Positions 39,212 through 48,764 of a DNA stretch of 64,000 nucleotides are shown here, piece by piece; position 1 is the first letter of the stretch; each line of letters starts with the position of its first letter. The position numbers were made by a program, and so were the translations under genes. The notes beneath the pieces are model-generated. The model did no database searches, had not been told where the DNA came from, and saw nothing but the letters and a program-made list of their open reading frames with translations. The DNA is taken from contig NZ_CP049272.1 of assembly GCF_003048775.2 (NCBI RefSeq), forward strand, positions 1,426,001 through 1,490,000. Direction: 5' to 3'. Origin of the DNA: Campylobacter concisus (GTDB taxonomy: Bacteria; Campylobacterota; Campylobacteria; Campylobacterales; Campylobacteraceae).

Positions 39212-40530
39212 GCCTTTACTCCGATTTGAAAATACTTAAATCCATGCTCGGCTAAAATTTTAGCGTTGTATTGATTTCGTCCATCAAATATGACAGCATT
39301 TTTTAGCCTCTCTTTGATCTCCATAAAATCAGGCGATCTAAACTCACTCCACTCAGTCACAAGCACCATAGCATCGGCGTTATTAAGCGCGTCATATTTA
39401 TTTTTAGCGTATTTTACATCTAAATTTGGCATATATTTTTTAGCTTCTTCGCTTGATTTTGGATCATAAGCGACCACTTTTGCGCCAGCTTCGTCTAAAA
39501 GCTTTATCAATGTTATCGAGCTAGCCTCGCGCATATCGTCTGTGTTTGGCTTAAATGCAAGCCCCCAAAGAGCGATAGTTTTGCCCTTTAGATCGCCGCC
39601 AAAGAAGTTATAAATTTTATCAAACAGTACTCTTTTTTGAGCCTTATTTCTTGACTCGACCGCGTTTAGAAGCTCTGGCTCAAAGCCATTTTGTCTAGCT
39701 GTGTAGATGAGTGCCTCGACGTCTTTTGGAAAGCAGCTGCCACCGTATCCGCAGCCTGGATAGATGAAGCTATAACCGATACGAGAGTCGCTGCCGATGC
39801 CTTTTCTTACTAAATTTACATCAGCGCCCACGCGTTCACAGATATTTGCTATCTCGTTTATGAAGCTTATTTTGGTTGCTAGCATCGAATTTGCAGCGTA
39901 TTTTGTCATCTCGGCTGATTTTACGTCCATACAAATGAGTCTGTCGTGATTTTTCATAAATGGCTCGTAAAGCTCTCTCATCACGCTAAAGCCCCACTCG
40001 CTGCTAGCTCCGATAACTACGCGATCTGGCTTTAAAAAATCTTCAACCGCCGCGCCCTCTTTTAAAAACTCTGGGTTTGAGACGACTTCAAATTTAACCT
40101 TTGCATTTCTCTTTTTAAGCTCAGCCTCGATCACCTCATGCACCTTAGCTCCTGTGCCTACCGGAACGGTTGATTTATCGACTACGATTAGCGGTTTGCT
40201 TAAATTTTCTCCGATAGATTTTGCCACCGATAGGACATATTTTAAATCCGCCTGTCCATCAGCGCCCATAGGCGTACCAACTGCGATAAATAGCACATCC
40301 GCATGCTCTAGTGCTTCAGTTATTTGCGTGCTAAATTTAAGCGAGCCATTTTTATAGCACTCACTCACGATATCAGCAAGCCCTGGCTCATATATCGGTA
40401 CGACGCCGTTTTTTAGTGCCTCGATCTTTTTTTCATCGACATCGACGCAGATCACGCTGTTGCCCATTTTAGCAAAGCATGCACCGCTTACTAGTCCAAC
40501 GTATCCGGTTCCGATTACTGCTATTTTCAT
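39208..40530 (-). CDS. ugd: UDP-glucose 6-dehydrogenase
   Basis: This enzyme oxidises UDP-glucose to UDP-glucuronate with NAD. The protein has about 440 residues with IGTGYVGLVSGACFAKMGN, VGTPMGADGQADL, STVPVGTGAKV and the catalytic cysteine in GYGGSCFPKDVEAL. I chose the ATG at 40530, preceded by AAGGAC, which places it eight bases after galE; a longer reading adds nine residues that overlap galE and lack a ribosome-binding site. Its product is the substrate for the 4-epimerase encoded at 43039-44097. Confidence 0.95.
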   Translation of the reverse strand: MKIAVIGTGYVGLVSGACFAKMGNSVICVDVDEKKIEALKNGVVPIYEPGLADIVSECYKNGSLKFSTQITEALEHADVLFIAVGTPMGADGQADLKYVLSVAKSIGENLSKPLIVVDKSTVPVGTGAKVHEVIEAELKKRNAKVKFEVVSNPEFLKEGAAVEDFLKPDRVVIGASSEWGFSVMRELYEPFMKNHDRLICMDVKSAEMTKYAANSMLATKISFINEIANICERVGADVNLVRKGIGSDSRIGYSFIYPGCGYGGSCFPKDVEALIYTARQNGFEPELLNAVESRNKAQKRVLFDKIYNFFGGDLKGKTIALWGLAFKPNTDDMREASSITLIKLLDEAGAKVVAYDPKSSEEAKKYMPNLDVKYAKNKYDALNNADAMVLVTEWSEFRSPDFMEIKERLKNAVIFDGRNQYNAKILAEHGFKYFQIGVKA

Positions 40531-40538
40531 GTTTGTCC

Positions 40539-41522
40539 TTAAATTCTCTTTTCCCACTCAAGGGCGGTTTTTATAATGAGCGTTAGATCGTCTCTTTTTG
40601 GCTTCCAGCTTGTTAGAGAGCGCAGTTTGCTCGCATTTGAGATAAGGATAGCTGGGTCGCCGTCCCTTCTTGGCGCATTTAGCACCTTAAAATTTACCCC
40701 ACTCACCTCTTTTGCGGTCTCGATAACCTCTTTTACGCTAAATCCTCTGCCGTATCCCACGTTAAAAGTTTCGCTACCATTTTGACTGATGTAGTCAAGC
40801 GCGCTTATGTGAGCATCTGCTAGGTCGCTAACGTGAATATAGTCTCTTACGCATGTACCATCTTTTGTCGCATAATTATCGCCAAAGATGCCCATATTCT
40901 CACGCTTGCCAAGTATAGTTTGCACAGCTACCTTGATAAGGTGCGTGGCATTTGGATAATTTTGACCGATCAGCCCCTCTTCGTCTGCACCTGCCACGTT
41001 GAAGTAGCGAAGTATTGCAAATTTAAAATTTTCATTTGAAGCGGCGTAGTCTTTAATGATCTGCTCACTCATAAGTTTACTTCTGCCGTATGGATTTATC
41101 GGATTTGTAGGCGTTGTTTCGCTCACTTCCGCCACGTCTGGCTCGCCATAAACTGCGGCAGTTGAGCTAAATATAAATTTATTTACATTGTAAGTTTTTG
41201 CGTATCTTAGCACCCTCGCAACGTTTGCGGTGTTGTTTAGATAGTATTTTAGTGGCTCGCTCATACTCTCAAAAACCTCGATAAACGCCGCAAAATGGAT
41301 GATTGCATCAAATTTACCATTTTCAAAAATTTCACTTAGATCATCTTCTAAATTTGCATTTATAAATTTGAATTTTCCGATTTTTTGGAGCGCCTCAAGT
41401 GCTTTTTGTGAGCCCTTGCAGAGATTATCGATGATGGTTATCTCATCATTGCCTTGCTTTAAAAGTGCTTTTACTACGTGGCTGCCGATGTATCCAGCAC
41501 CACCTGTTATTAAAATCTTCAA
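40539..41522 (-). CDS. galE: UDP-hexose 4-epimerase GalE/Gne
   Basis: GalE interconverts UDP-Glc and UDP-Gal; the Campylobacter pgl-linked form (Gne) also converts UDP-GlcNAc to UDP-GalNAc for the N-glycan. The 327-residue SDR protein has GGAGYIGSHVV at the start, STAAVYGEP with the catalytic serine/threonine region, and YGRSK with the Tyr-Lys pair. It is the first gene of the 22-kb run that ends at hisA, so its promoter may drive the whole set. Dual specificity is inferred from context. Confidence 0.93.
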   Translation of the reverse strand: MKILITGGAGYIGSHVVKALLKQGNDEITIIDNLCKGSQKALEALQKIGKFKFINANLEDDLSEIFENGKFDAIIHFAAFIEVFESMSEPLKYYLNNTANVARVLRYAKTYNVNKFIFSSTAAVYGEPDVAEVSETTPTNPINPYGRSKLMSEQIIKDYAASNENFKFAILRYFNVAGADEEGLIGQNYPNATHLIKVAVQTILGKRENMGIFGDNYATKDGTCVRDYIHVSDLADAHISALDYISQNGSETFNVGYGRGFSVKEVIETAKEVSGVNFKVLNAPRRDGDPAILISNASKLRSLTSWKPKRDDLTLIIKTALEWEKRI

Positions 41523-41549
41523 GTTTAAGCCTTTCGTAAAAAGTGGTTA

Positions 41550-41555
41550 ATTTTA
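41550..41555 (-). promoter_or_regulatory. Candidate -10 box for the galE-to-hisA run
   Basis: TTTTTGATAAAATTAACC on the minus strand contains a TAAAAT box 27 bases before the galE ATG, in an 80-base spacer that is the only sizeable gap near the head of the run. Motif and position only. Confidence 0.42.
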
Positions 41556-41602
41556 TCAAAAATAGAGTAAAGCAAAAGTAAAGCAAGGCTTTTGAATAAA
41601 TT

Positions 41603-42475
41603 TTAATCTTCTCTAACCCTTAAAAATATTGGAAATCTTGGCTTGCCATTAGCAGTTAAATTTTGAAATTTATATGTGATGATAGAGCCTATTTTTGGGG
41701 GATTTTGGCGCTTTTCATCGCTTAGTCCTGATCCTATTTTAAAGATAGTGCCAGATTTTGGCTCGCCAGCTTTTTCTTCGTCATCTTTACCACCAAGTGC
41801 TTTGCAGGTAAGCGAGCCAGCAAATTTTGCGTATTTGCCGCTGCCTTTGTTTATAGCGGTCACTTCACACTCGGCGTCTTTAAATTTCTTAAATTTAAGC
41901 GCATTTTTACTTCGTTTTCGCTCGTACGGCGCATTTGGCTCACGCACGACTGCTCCCTCTCCGCCCTTTACAATAATGTCCTCTGTAAATTTTAAAAACT
42001 GGGCGTTATCACGCATTTTTATCTGTTTTATGATGATTAAATTTTGATTTGGCTTATTTTTTAAAAATTTAGCCAAAACTTCAATACGGTCAAGCAAGTC
42101 ACCATTTGCCTCAGGCACATCAAAAATATGAAATTTAAGCCTGTTCCACGCCTTTTCGTCTGGCAGCTTATCCATCACGCTTGCTTGAATTTCTTCAAAT
42201 TTAAGCTCCTTTGCGTAAAGCTCGCCATCGAGTGCAAATTTTGGGAAATTTTTAGTAAAACTTAGCGGTGCATTCAGCTTTTTGCCCTGCCTTGAGAGTA
42301 AATTCTCTCCGTCCCAGTAGGCACGCACACCATCAAGCTTTTCGCTAGCTAGCCAGCCTGAGACGTTTTGCTCTTTATACTCGCTAAGGCGCAGCAAGTC
42401 AAGAGAAAATGCAAAATTTAAAAGGAGTAGAACCGCAAAAATTATTCTGATCAGGCTTTTGCCTTGCAAAAACAA
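41603..42475 (-). CDS. ligE: Periplasmic ATP-dependent DNA ligase LigE
   Basis: This is a minimal ATP-dependent DNA ligase with an N-terminal signal segment (about 8-24), so it probably acts in the periplasm on DNA. The 290-residue protein has motif I EKLDGVRAYWDG with the adenylated lysine K46, motif III FALDGELYA, motif IV GEGAVVREP, and motif V ALKFKKFKDAECEV, followed by an OB domain. LigE-type ligases occur in naturally competent bacteria. The start is a TTG (42475, or another TTG two codons later), with no strong ribosome-binding site, overlapping tag by 25 bases, so translation may be coupled. Confidence 0.88.
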   Translation of the reverse strand: MFLQGKSLIRIIFAVLLLLNFAFSLDLLRLSEYKEQNVSGWLASEKLDGVRAYWDGENLLSRQGKKLNAPLSFTKNFPKFALDGELYAKELKFEEIQASVMDKLPDEKAWNRLKFHIFDVPEANGDLLDRIEVLAKFLKNKPNQNLIIIKQIKMRDNAQFLKFTEDIIVKGGEGAVVREPNAPYERKRSKNALKFKKFKDAECEVTAINKGSGKYAKFAGSLTCKALGGKDDEEKAGEPKSGTIFKIGSGLSDEKRQNPPKIGSIITYKFQNLTANGKPRFPIFLRVRED

Positions 42476-43029
42476 TAGTCCAGATGATCGTCTACAACGC
42501 CCACACTTTGCAAAAAGGCATAGGTGCTAACAGAGCCTAGAAATTTAAGCCCTCGCTTTTTTAGCTCCTTTGCCACAAAGTCAGACATCAGCGTAGTAGC
42601 TGGCACTTGTTTGATATCTTGATAGTGATTTATGATCTTTTTGCCGTCAAATTTCGGGTCAAATTTTTTAAGTAAATGCCCCCACAGATAGTCATAAAAG
42701 CTGCCAAATTCTTTGGTTACGGATAAAAATGCAATGGCGTTTGCAGAAAGCGATTTTAGTTTTAATCTGTTTCGAATCAACCTCTCATTTTGCATAAATT
42801 TCGCTATTTCGTCCTCGCCATAAAGCTTGATCTTCTCTGGATCAAAGCCATCAAACGCCTCTCTCATGGCCTCTCTTTTTTGAAGCACTCCATGCCATGA
42901 AAGTCCCGCCTGAAAGCCCTCCAGAACTATCATTTCGAAAAATTTTCTATCATCTTTTACGACTTTACCCCATTCGTTATCGTGGTAAGCGATATCAAGC
43001 TCGCCTTTTGCCCATTCACATCGCCTCAT
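42451..43029 (-). CDS. tag: DNA-3-methyladenine glycosylase I
   Basis: Tag removes 3-methyladenine from alkylated DNA. The 192-residue protein has MRRCEWAKG at the start, YHDNEWG, the catalytic glutamate in LEGFQAGLSW, and the zinc-binding pair near the C terminus in DDHLDYCFC. The length matches the family. It lies nine bases from the nucleotide-sugar epimerase and overlaps ligE, so the two DNA-related genes are paired. Confidence 0.94.
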   Translation of the reverse strand: MRRCEWAKGELDIAYHDNEWGKVVKDDRKFFEMIVLEGFQAGLSWHGVLQKREAMREAFDGFDPEKIKLYGEDEIAKFMQNERLIRNRLKLKSLSANAIAFLSVTKEFGSFYDYLWGHLLKKFDPKFDGKKIINHYQDIKQVPATTLMSDFVAKELKKRGLKFLGSVSTYAFLQSVGVVDDHLDYCFCKAKA

Positions 43030-43038
43030 CTGTGTCCC

Positions 43039-44097
43039 TTAAATCTCAACTCCGTAAAACTCGCAGTACCACTCGACAAATTTAGCCACGCCGTCATTTA
43101 CTTTTGTATTTGGCTTGTAGTCAAAGTCAGCCACCAGATCGCTCACATCTGCAAATGTCGCTGGTACGTCGCCTGCTTGAAGTGGGAGGAAATTTTTCTT
43201 GATCTCGCGGCCGATCTTTATCTCAACCGCCTTGATGTAGTCCATGAGCTCGACTGGGCTATTATTGCCGATATTATAGACCTTAAACGGCGCTTTTGAA
43301 GTGGCAGGATCTGGATGCTTTGCATCCCAGTTTAGATTAGGTTTTGCTGGGTTGTCGATACACTTAATGATACCCTTTACAATGTCATCCACGTAGGTAA
43401 AGTCACGCTTCATCTTGCCGTAGTTGAAAACATCGATAGTTTTATCTTTAAGTGCAGCATCAACAAATAAAAATAGTGCCATATCAGGGCGTCCCCATGG
43501 TCCATACACCGTAAAAAAGCGAAGTCCAGTCGTTGGCACGCCAAAAAGATGACTATAAGTGTGCGCCATCATCTCGTTGCTCTTTTTAGTCGCTGCGTAG
43601 AGGCTTATAGGGTGATTTACCGCCTCGTGCGTAGAAAATGGCATGTTCTCATTTAAGCCGTAAACCGAGCTTGAGCTTGCATAGACTAAATTTTTTATCT
43701 CATTGTGGCGGCAGCATTCTAAGATATTCATAAAGCCTGTGATGTTGCTGTCTATATAGGCTTTTGGGTTTATGAGAGAGTAGCGAACACCTGCCTGCGC
43801 AGCTAAATTTACCACTACGTCAAATTTCTCGCTCGCAAAAAGCTCTTTCATCGTCTTTTCGTCGGCCAGATCGGCTTTTATAAATTTTAAATTTGGATGC
43901 GTTTTTGAGGTGATTAGCTTGCCATACTCTATCTCGCTCGTCTCAAAACCAGCTGTTTTTAGGCGTGCAAGCTTTAAATTTACATCATAGTAGTCATTTA
44001 TAACGTCATATCCGACAACCTCATCGCCGCGTGCTACAAGGGCATTTGCAAGGTGAAATCCTATAAATCCAGCTGTTCCAGTTACTAAAATTTTCAT
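43039..44097 (-). CDS. UDP-glucuronate 4-epimerase (LpsL/CapI type)
   Basis: The 352-residue SDR enzyme has VTGTAGFIGFHLANAL, VNLAAQAGVRYSL, SSSSVYGLNENMPFS with YAATKKSNE, and the characteristic FFTVYGPWGRPDMALFLF, which marks the UDP-glucuronate 4-epimerase group making UDP-galacturonate. It would act on the product of ugd, 2.5 kb downstream on the same strand. It is separated from mqo's DUF4272 neighbour by 45 bases. Confidence 0.88.
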   Translation of the reverse strand: MKILVTGTAGFIGFHLANALVARGDEVVGYDVINDYYDVNLKLARLKTAGFETSEIEYGKLITSKTHPNLKFIKADLADEKTMKELFASEKFDVVVNLAAQAGVRYSLINPKAYIDSNITGFMNILECCRHNEIKNLVYASSSSVYGLNENMPFSTHEAVNHPISLYAATKKSNEMMAHTYSHLFGVPTTGLRFFTVYGPWGRPDMALFLFVDAALKDKTIDVFNYGKMKRDFTYVDDIVKGIIKCIDNPAKPNLNWDAKHPDPATSKAPFKVYNIGNNSPVELMDYIKAVEIKIGREIKKNFLPLQAGDVPATFADVSDLVADFDYKPNTKVNDGVAKFVEWYCEFYGVEI

Positions 44098-44142
44098 ATT
44101 TTTCCTTTCATTTTTGGCTTATTTTAGTGCAAAAATGTAAAT

Positions 44143-44856
44143 TTACGTATTTAGATCAGGGTGGTCCCAAGCGTTAAATTCAGCTCTTAAGTCGTCATTT
44201 TCCAAACCTTTGCAACATAGCCACTCAAGCCCTGCACGTCTTTCCATAACGACCTCTTCGTCAAGTCCAGCAACCTTTTTGCCATTTATCCTTGCGTCCA
44301 CACATGCCCAGTGATAACGATAAACTAGGTCAAGTTTGCTTAAAATTTCATCCAAACTGCGCGGTTTTGAGCGGTTTTTGAGCCCACCCTCTCTAAATAC
44401 ATTCATCACAAAATCACAGTCGCAAATTTTATCCATCTTACCGATATCTTCAGCTATGCCAAGCGCCCAAAGCAAGATCCAAAGCGACTCATATTTCCAG
44501 CCCATATTTACGGCCAAATTTATATCGGCTCTACCCTCTACGACCTCTTTTTCTTTTACACTTAGATCGCCATAAAAATCGCCCAAAAAGTCTTTAGCCC
44601 AAGCTATTTCATCTTCACTTAAGTGGCCATTGTCGCGGATAGTGCAAGCACACATGATCGCTGTAAATGAGCAAACCGCACGAGCAATGATCTCGTCAAT
44701 GCTTCTTGGCGTAACTTCACTATTGTCATACCTTAGTGGCAGACTCTCAAGCACAGCCACACCCTCTTTTTTTAAAATTTTTATACTCTCATCTTTTCTT
44801 TGTTGCGCTGTTTTTGGCATATCCGCACCTTTTTTAAAAATATCAAACACTCCCAT
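44143..44856 (-). CDS. DUF4272-domain protein of unknown function
   Basis: The 237-residue protein has no signal peptide or membrane helix. It matches my memory of DUF4272: an N-terminal RKDESIKILKKEGVAVLESLP, RSIDEIIARA and the typical WKYESLWILLWALGIAEDIG, with Cys-rich WLCCKG near the end. No function is known to me. It lies between mqo (six bases upstream) and the epimerase, probably co-transcribed with mqo. Confidence 0.75.
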   Translation of the reverse strand: MGVFDIFKKGADMPKTAQQRKDESIKILKKEGVAVLESLPLRYDNSEVTPRSIDEIIARAVCSFTAIMCACTIRDNGHLSEDEIAWAKDFLGDFYGDLSVKEKEVVEGRADINLAVNMGWKYESLWILLWALGIAEDIGKMDKICDCDFVMNVFREGGLKNRSKPRSLDEILSKLDLVYRYHWACVDARINGKKVAGLDEEVVMERRAGLEWLCCKGLENDDLRAEFNAWDHPDLNT

Positions 44857-44862
44857 TTTTAT

Positions 44863-46206
44863 TCAAAAAAACTCAGCGTTAAATTTCTCTTCGTTAAAAT
44901 TTTTACCTAAAAATTTACAGGCTTCGATCATATCAGTTCTTGCTATTTCAAAACAACTAGTAGCCCCAGGGCTTGGAGTCATATTAAAACTTATGCCCTC
45001 GCCTGTGCTTATCTTGCCCTCGCCAAGCTCAAGGCACTTTTTATTACGGTCGATAACTTGCGGTCTTACGCCGCCAAAATTTATAGCATAGCTTAGGTCA
45101 TTTTCACTTAGGCTTGGCACGATCTTTCTAGCGTCTTTTACAAATTCTTTTTTATTGATAAATGGCACTTCAAATAAGAAATTTCTTAAAATATAAGATC
45201 TGATGTCGCTATCTTTTAAGAGATTTGTAAAGACTTCAAAGACATTTTTATCAAATTTTAGGCATTTACAAAAGTCAAAAAAGCTTGAACAGCCGTGGTA
45301 TCTCTCTAGTTTTGGTATGACTAGGGCTGTTGGTCCAAAGCGAGTGTTTCCATTAGCTAAGATATCTGGATCGCCGTGAAGCGCGGCAAATGGTAGCTTA
45401 TCGTTTTGCACCATATAAACTTTGCCATTTAGCAAGCGTTTTTTTGCGAAATAAAAGCTTCCAGCAACGGGCAATGTGCTAAGATGAAGCCCATAACCCA
45501 TTTTGTGAGCCAAAAATAGCGAATGCCCTCCAGCATCTACTACGACGTAGTTTGCAGTGATCACCTCGCCATCATTTATCTTTATGTGAAATGTATCGCC
45601 AGCCTTTTTTATATCAGTTACTTCTGAGTTTAGGCTGATCTCATAGCCATCTCCGCCTAAATTTAGCGCATTTTGCACAAGTGAGTTTGCTAAGCCACCA
45701 AAGTCCATCGTCGTAAACTGCCCATTTTGCGTGCCTATGGCGATGATGTTTTCTGGCCTCTCATTACCATTTGCGTCAAAAACGACGTTTGGCTCGATCT
45801 GTTTTAACTTCTCTTTGTCATAAATTTCAAGGTAAGGAAAAAGCTCTCTAAAACTCTCATATCTTTCTTTCATGCGCTCTACTTCGACATCTCCGATAGC
45901 TAGTGCCATCTTTTGATGAGCGAACATATATTTACCATCAAGATTGTATTTTAGAGCATATTTTACTGGCATATTTGCCACACGAGAGACTTTTTTTGCC
46001 TTTTCTAGTGTATAGTTTGTCTCAATATCGCCACAATGAATGGTTTGTGAGTTGCCTTTGCCGTTTGAATTTAGAGTAGCTACGCCGTCATATTTTTCTA
46101 AAAGTGCGACCTTCTTTATATCGCTAAATGCAGCCAACTCATAAAAGAGCGCCGTCCCACTAATACCTGCTCCGACAATTACCACTTCAAAGTGCTTCTG
46201 CATCAT
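44863..46206 (-). CDS. mqo: Malate:quinone oxidoreductase
   Basis: Mqo is a peripheral FAD enzyme that oxidises malate to oxaloacetate and passes electrons to quinone in the TCA cycle. The 447-residue protein has the FAD-binding VIVGAGISGTALFYEL and GKGNSQTIHCG at the N terminus, VVDAGGHSLFLAHKMGYG, and GGVRPQVIDR and TPSPGATSCFEIA near the C terminus. Two ATG codons in tandem could serve as the start; a GGGAGA site precedes both. The shorter Campylobacter form is typical. Confidence 0.93.
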   Translation of the reverse strand: MMQKHFEVVIVGAGISGTALFYELAAFSDIKKVALLEKYDGVATLNSNGKGNSQTIHCGDIETNYTLEKAKKVSRVANMPVKYALKYNLDGKYMFAHQKMALAIGDVEVERMKERYESFRELFPYLEIYDKEKLKQIEPNVVFDANGNERPENIIAIGTQNGQFTTMDFGGLANSLVQNALNLGGDGYEISLNSEVTDIKKAGDTFHIKINDGEVITANYVVVDAGGHSLFLAHKMGYGLHLSTLPVAGSFYFAKKRLLNGKVYMVQNDKLPFAALHGDPDILANGNTRFGPTALVIPKLERYHGCSSFFDFCKCLKFDKNVFEVFTNLLKDSDIRSYILRNFLFEVPFINKKEFVKDARKIVPSLSENDLSYAINFGGVRPQVIDRNKKCLELGEGKISTGEGISFNMTPSPGATSCFEIARTDMIEACKFLGKNFNEEKFNAEFF

Positions 46207-46308
46207 TTTTTTCTCCCAAAAAGTTTAGTTGTCAAAATGATACTATATTAATTTTAAAACAAACAGCATGGTGAAAAAAGCTAGAATTTTTATACAAAAG
46301 AGAAATTT

Positions 46309-46328
46309 GGCAAGGTTCTCACCTTGCC
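46309..46328 (-). terminator. Hairpin terminator after the TonB receptor
   Basis: A perfect eight-base inverted repeat, GGCAAGGT and ACCTTGCC around a TCTC loop, lies seven bases past the receptor stop. In the receptor direction it is followed by AAATTTCTCTTTT. It separates the receptor from mqo. Confidence 0.75.
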
Positions 46329-46334
46329 TTGAAG

Positions 46335-48332
46335 TTAAAATTTATAAGATACGTTTACTTTGAAATTTCTACCTGGCTCCCAGTCTACGAAAATTGGCTT
46401 GCCTGTATATCCAGCTTCTCTTTGAGACTGCGAAGCATAAGTTTTATTAAAGAGGTTATAAATTCCAGCATTTATCTCTAGCCCTTTAAACTTACCGCTG
46501 CTTGGCGTATAGCTAGCGTAGATATCGCTAACTGCGTAGCTTGGTATCTTGACATTTTTATCATTGCCAGCTGAGACGGTATTTTTTGATGCAAAGTAGA
46601 TTAGGTTGTAACCTATTAGCGTATCAATGCTAGAAAATGCATACTCTGCGTTAAATGTATATTTATCGCCCTGATCGCGGTAGCCGATGACGTTTGAGGT
46701 GTAGTAGCCGCCGTTTGCTTTAGCGACCCTATCTTTATATTTTACCTTTTGATGAGTGTAGCTAGCAGCTAGGCTCAGCGCGTCTAAATTTAGCCTTGCA
46801 AGTAGCTCAACGCCGCTTATGTCTGCCCCGCCAGCATTTTTTCTAATCATTATCGGATTTGTTCTACCACCTGCTGCGTTATTATCGACTATTAAATTTT
46901 TATATTTTGTCATGAAATATTTTGCAGATAAGCTATATGAGCTAGCTTCATTTATATCGCCGTGGTATTTAAGACCAGTTTCGTAGCTGTTGCCAGTTGT
47001 AGGTTTCAGATCTTTGTTTGCTTCCCAGCTTCTGCTTCCACCTGCCATCATCAACTCCATAACGTCAGGCCCTCTAAAGACTCTTGCATAGCTTGCAAAT
47101 GCGTTAAGTCCTTTAAGGATCTCATAGTCAAGCGCAAGCGCCGGGGTAAATTCATCAAATTTATAGGTATAACTCTTTACGTTTCCGGCTCTACCATCAT
47201 AGCTTTTTAACTCGTGGCGAGTGTATCTGATGCCAGGAGTAACGGTTAGCGAGCCAAAATTTAGCACGTCTTCTGCGTAGATTGAGTAGTTATTTACCTT
47301 TTCAGGATAGTTATTATTCGGCTTATTAAAATTTTTACTTTGATAAAACTCGGCTCCGTATCTAAGCGTCTGCGTCAAAGCGCCGGTCTCAACTACGCTT
47401 TTAGCCTTTGCATTTATGCCGTTTGTTTTTACGCCTAAAATTTTTAAGACTGGGTCATCTTTTTTATGCTCGGTATTGTATACCGTTACGTCTAAATTTA
47501 GAAGATCACTTGGTTTATACTCGTATTTTAACGTTGTAGTATCACGCTCATATTTGCGGTTGTCAAAAGCATTTGAATCATCATACCAGCTACTAAATTC
47601 TGCTCTTAAAGGATAAATGCCTTTGAACTCATTATGCTCTCTTGAGATAGAAATTCTATGTGCGTCAAGGAAGCTGTAACCAAGCTTTAAAAGATAGCTA
47701 AGATCGTTTCCATCGCCACCTATCCTTCTTTTGTTGCCACTTTTGCCGTAGTCGTAGCCTTTGTGATTAATAGCGGCTATAAAATCAAGCCCCTCAACTG
47801 GAGCAGTAAATAGCATAAGACCTTGTGAAAATTAGCTGTTATTTGAGGCGTATCCTGTTTTTATCTTTGCGCCGATGATCTCGCCGCTTTTTAGCAAGTC
47901 TTTTGCATCGACCGTTTTAAAGGCGACCGAACCACCAAGCGCGCCTGAGCCATTTACCACTGATCTTGAGCCAACCTCGACATCAACGGCTTTTATAAGA
48001 TCAGGATCTATAAGCAAGTCAGCGTTATGGTGAAATGTATTTCCGTTTTGCTTCGCGCCATCTATCGTGATATTTAGACCGCGGTCGCTAACGCCCCTCA
48101 TATAAATTTTTTGGTTCATGCCGTTTGTGCCGCCCACATAAACGCTAGGAATATCTCTCATCACGTCTTTTACTAGGCCGGCGTTTCTAGTTGAAATTTT
48201 GATGTCATCAACGCCATATCCGCCACTGCTACTTGTTACCTTAACTCCGTTTAATACGCTCTCGTCTGCCCCATTTGCACAAACTGCTATGCTTGCTGCA
48301 AGAGAGAGTTTAAACAAGCTTTTAAATCTCAT
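46335..48332 (-). pseudogene. TonB-dependent haem/iron receptor interrupted by one in-frame TAA
   Basis: Read through, this is 666 codons of a TonB-dependent outer-membrane receptor: a signal peptide (about 1-22), a plug domain with RDIPSVYVGG, MRGVSDRGLNITIDGAKQ and GSGALGGSVAFKT, a beta-barrel with YARVFRGPDVMELM, and a C-terminal phenylalanine (VNVSYKF). The plug resembles haemoglobin/transferrin/lactoferrin receptors. A TAA at 47832-47834 follows GYASNNS; the same frame continues FSQGLML and onward without loss. It could be GAA changed to TAA. The downstream part has a possible restart at 47816 but would lack a signal peptide. Confidence 0.85.
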
Positions 48333-48764
48333 ATTTCCTCCTAATTTGGTTATTAAAATTACTATTTTAATTTTATAGCATAATTTTGAGATTGAATATT
48401 ATAATTTTAAGTATAGATTTTTGATAAATTTTTGAGTTTCTAGATAAAAATATAAACTATTTTTAAATTTTAATTATCTAATGAAGTAAATAAATATCGA
48501 AATAAAGGACTAAATTATATGATTTTATCAAGGTAGTAAATAAGGTTAATTTTTAATAGAAAAAGTCTTATAAGTATAAAAATTCTTAAATTTTGTAGAT
48601 AATTTTTATCAAGAAAGGCTTAAGAAATCTAAAATAAATTTTACTTTTTTAGCGCTCAGAATTGTTTTTATAAACACTCTTAAGTAGATTATGAAAAAAT
48701 TTTATAAATTTTAAATAAGATAGAGCAAAACTCTTGAATCTAATGGAAGCATCATGCAAATTTA
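48333..48764. other. AT-rich spacer upstream of the TonB receptor
   Basis: About 430 bases of very AT-rich DNA with no supported gene. It should hold the receptor promoter; an AGGAGG ribosome-binding site is present before the receptor ATG and a CTATAAAATT -10-like stretch lies about 40 bases upstream of it. Confidence 0.6.
48353..48370. promoter_or_regulatory. AT-rich palindrome between receptor -10 region and start, candidate iron-repressor site
   Basis: TTAAAAT-TACT-ATTTTAA is a perfect 7-4-7 palindrome between the likely -10 element and the ribosome-binding site of the receptor. Fur-type repression of such receptors is common. The DNA here is so AT-rich that chance palindromes are expected, so this is weak. 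Confidence 0.3.

Noticed and set aside
46335-47816. The C-terminal part of the TonB receptor as an independent gene
   Set aside because: It lacks a signal peptide and plug domain, is in the same frame as the upstream part, and begins in the middle of conserved barrel sequence; one interrupted gene explains both pieces.
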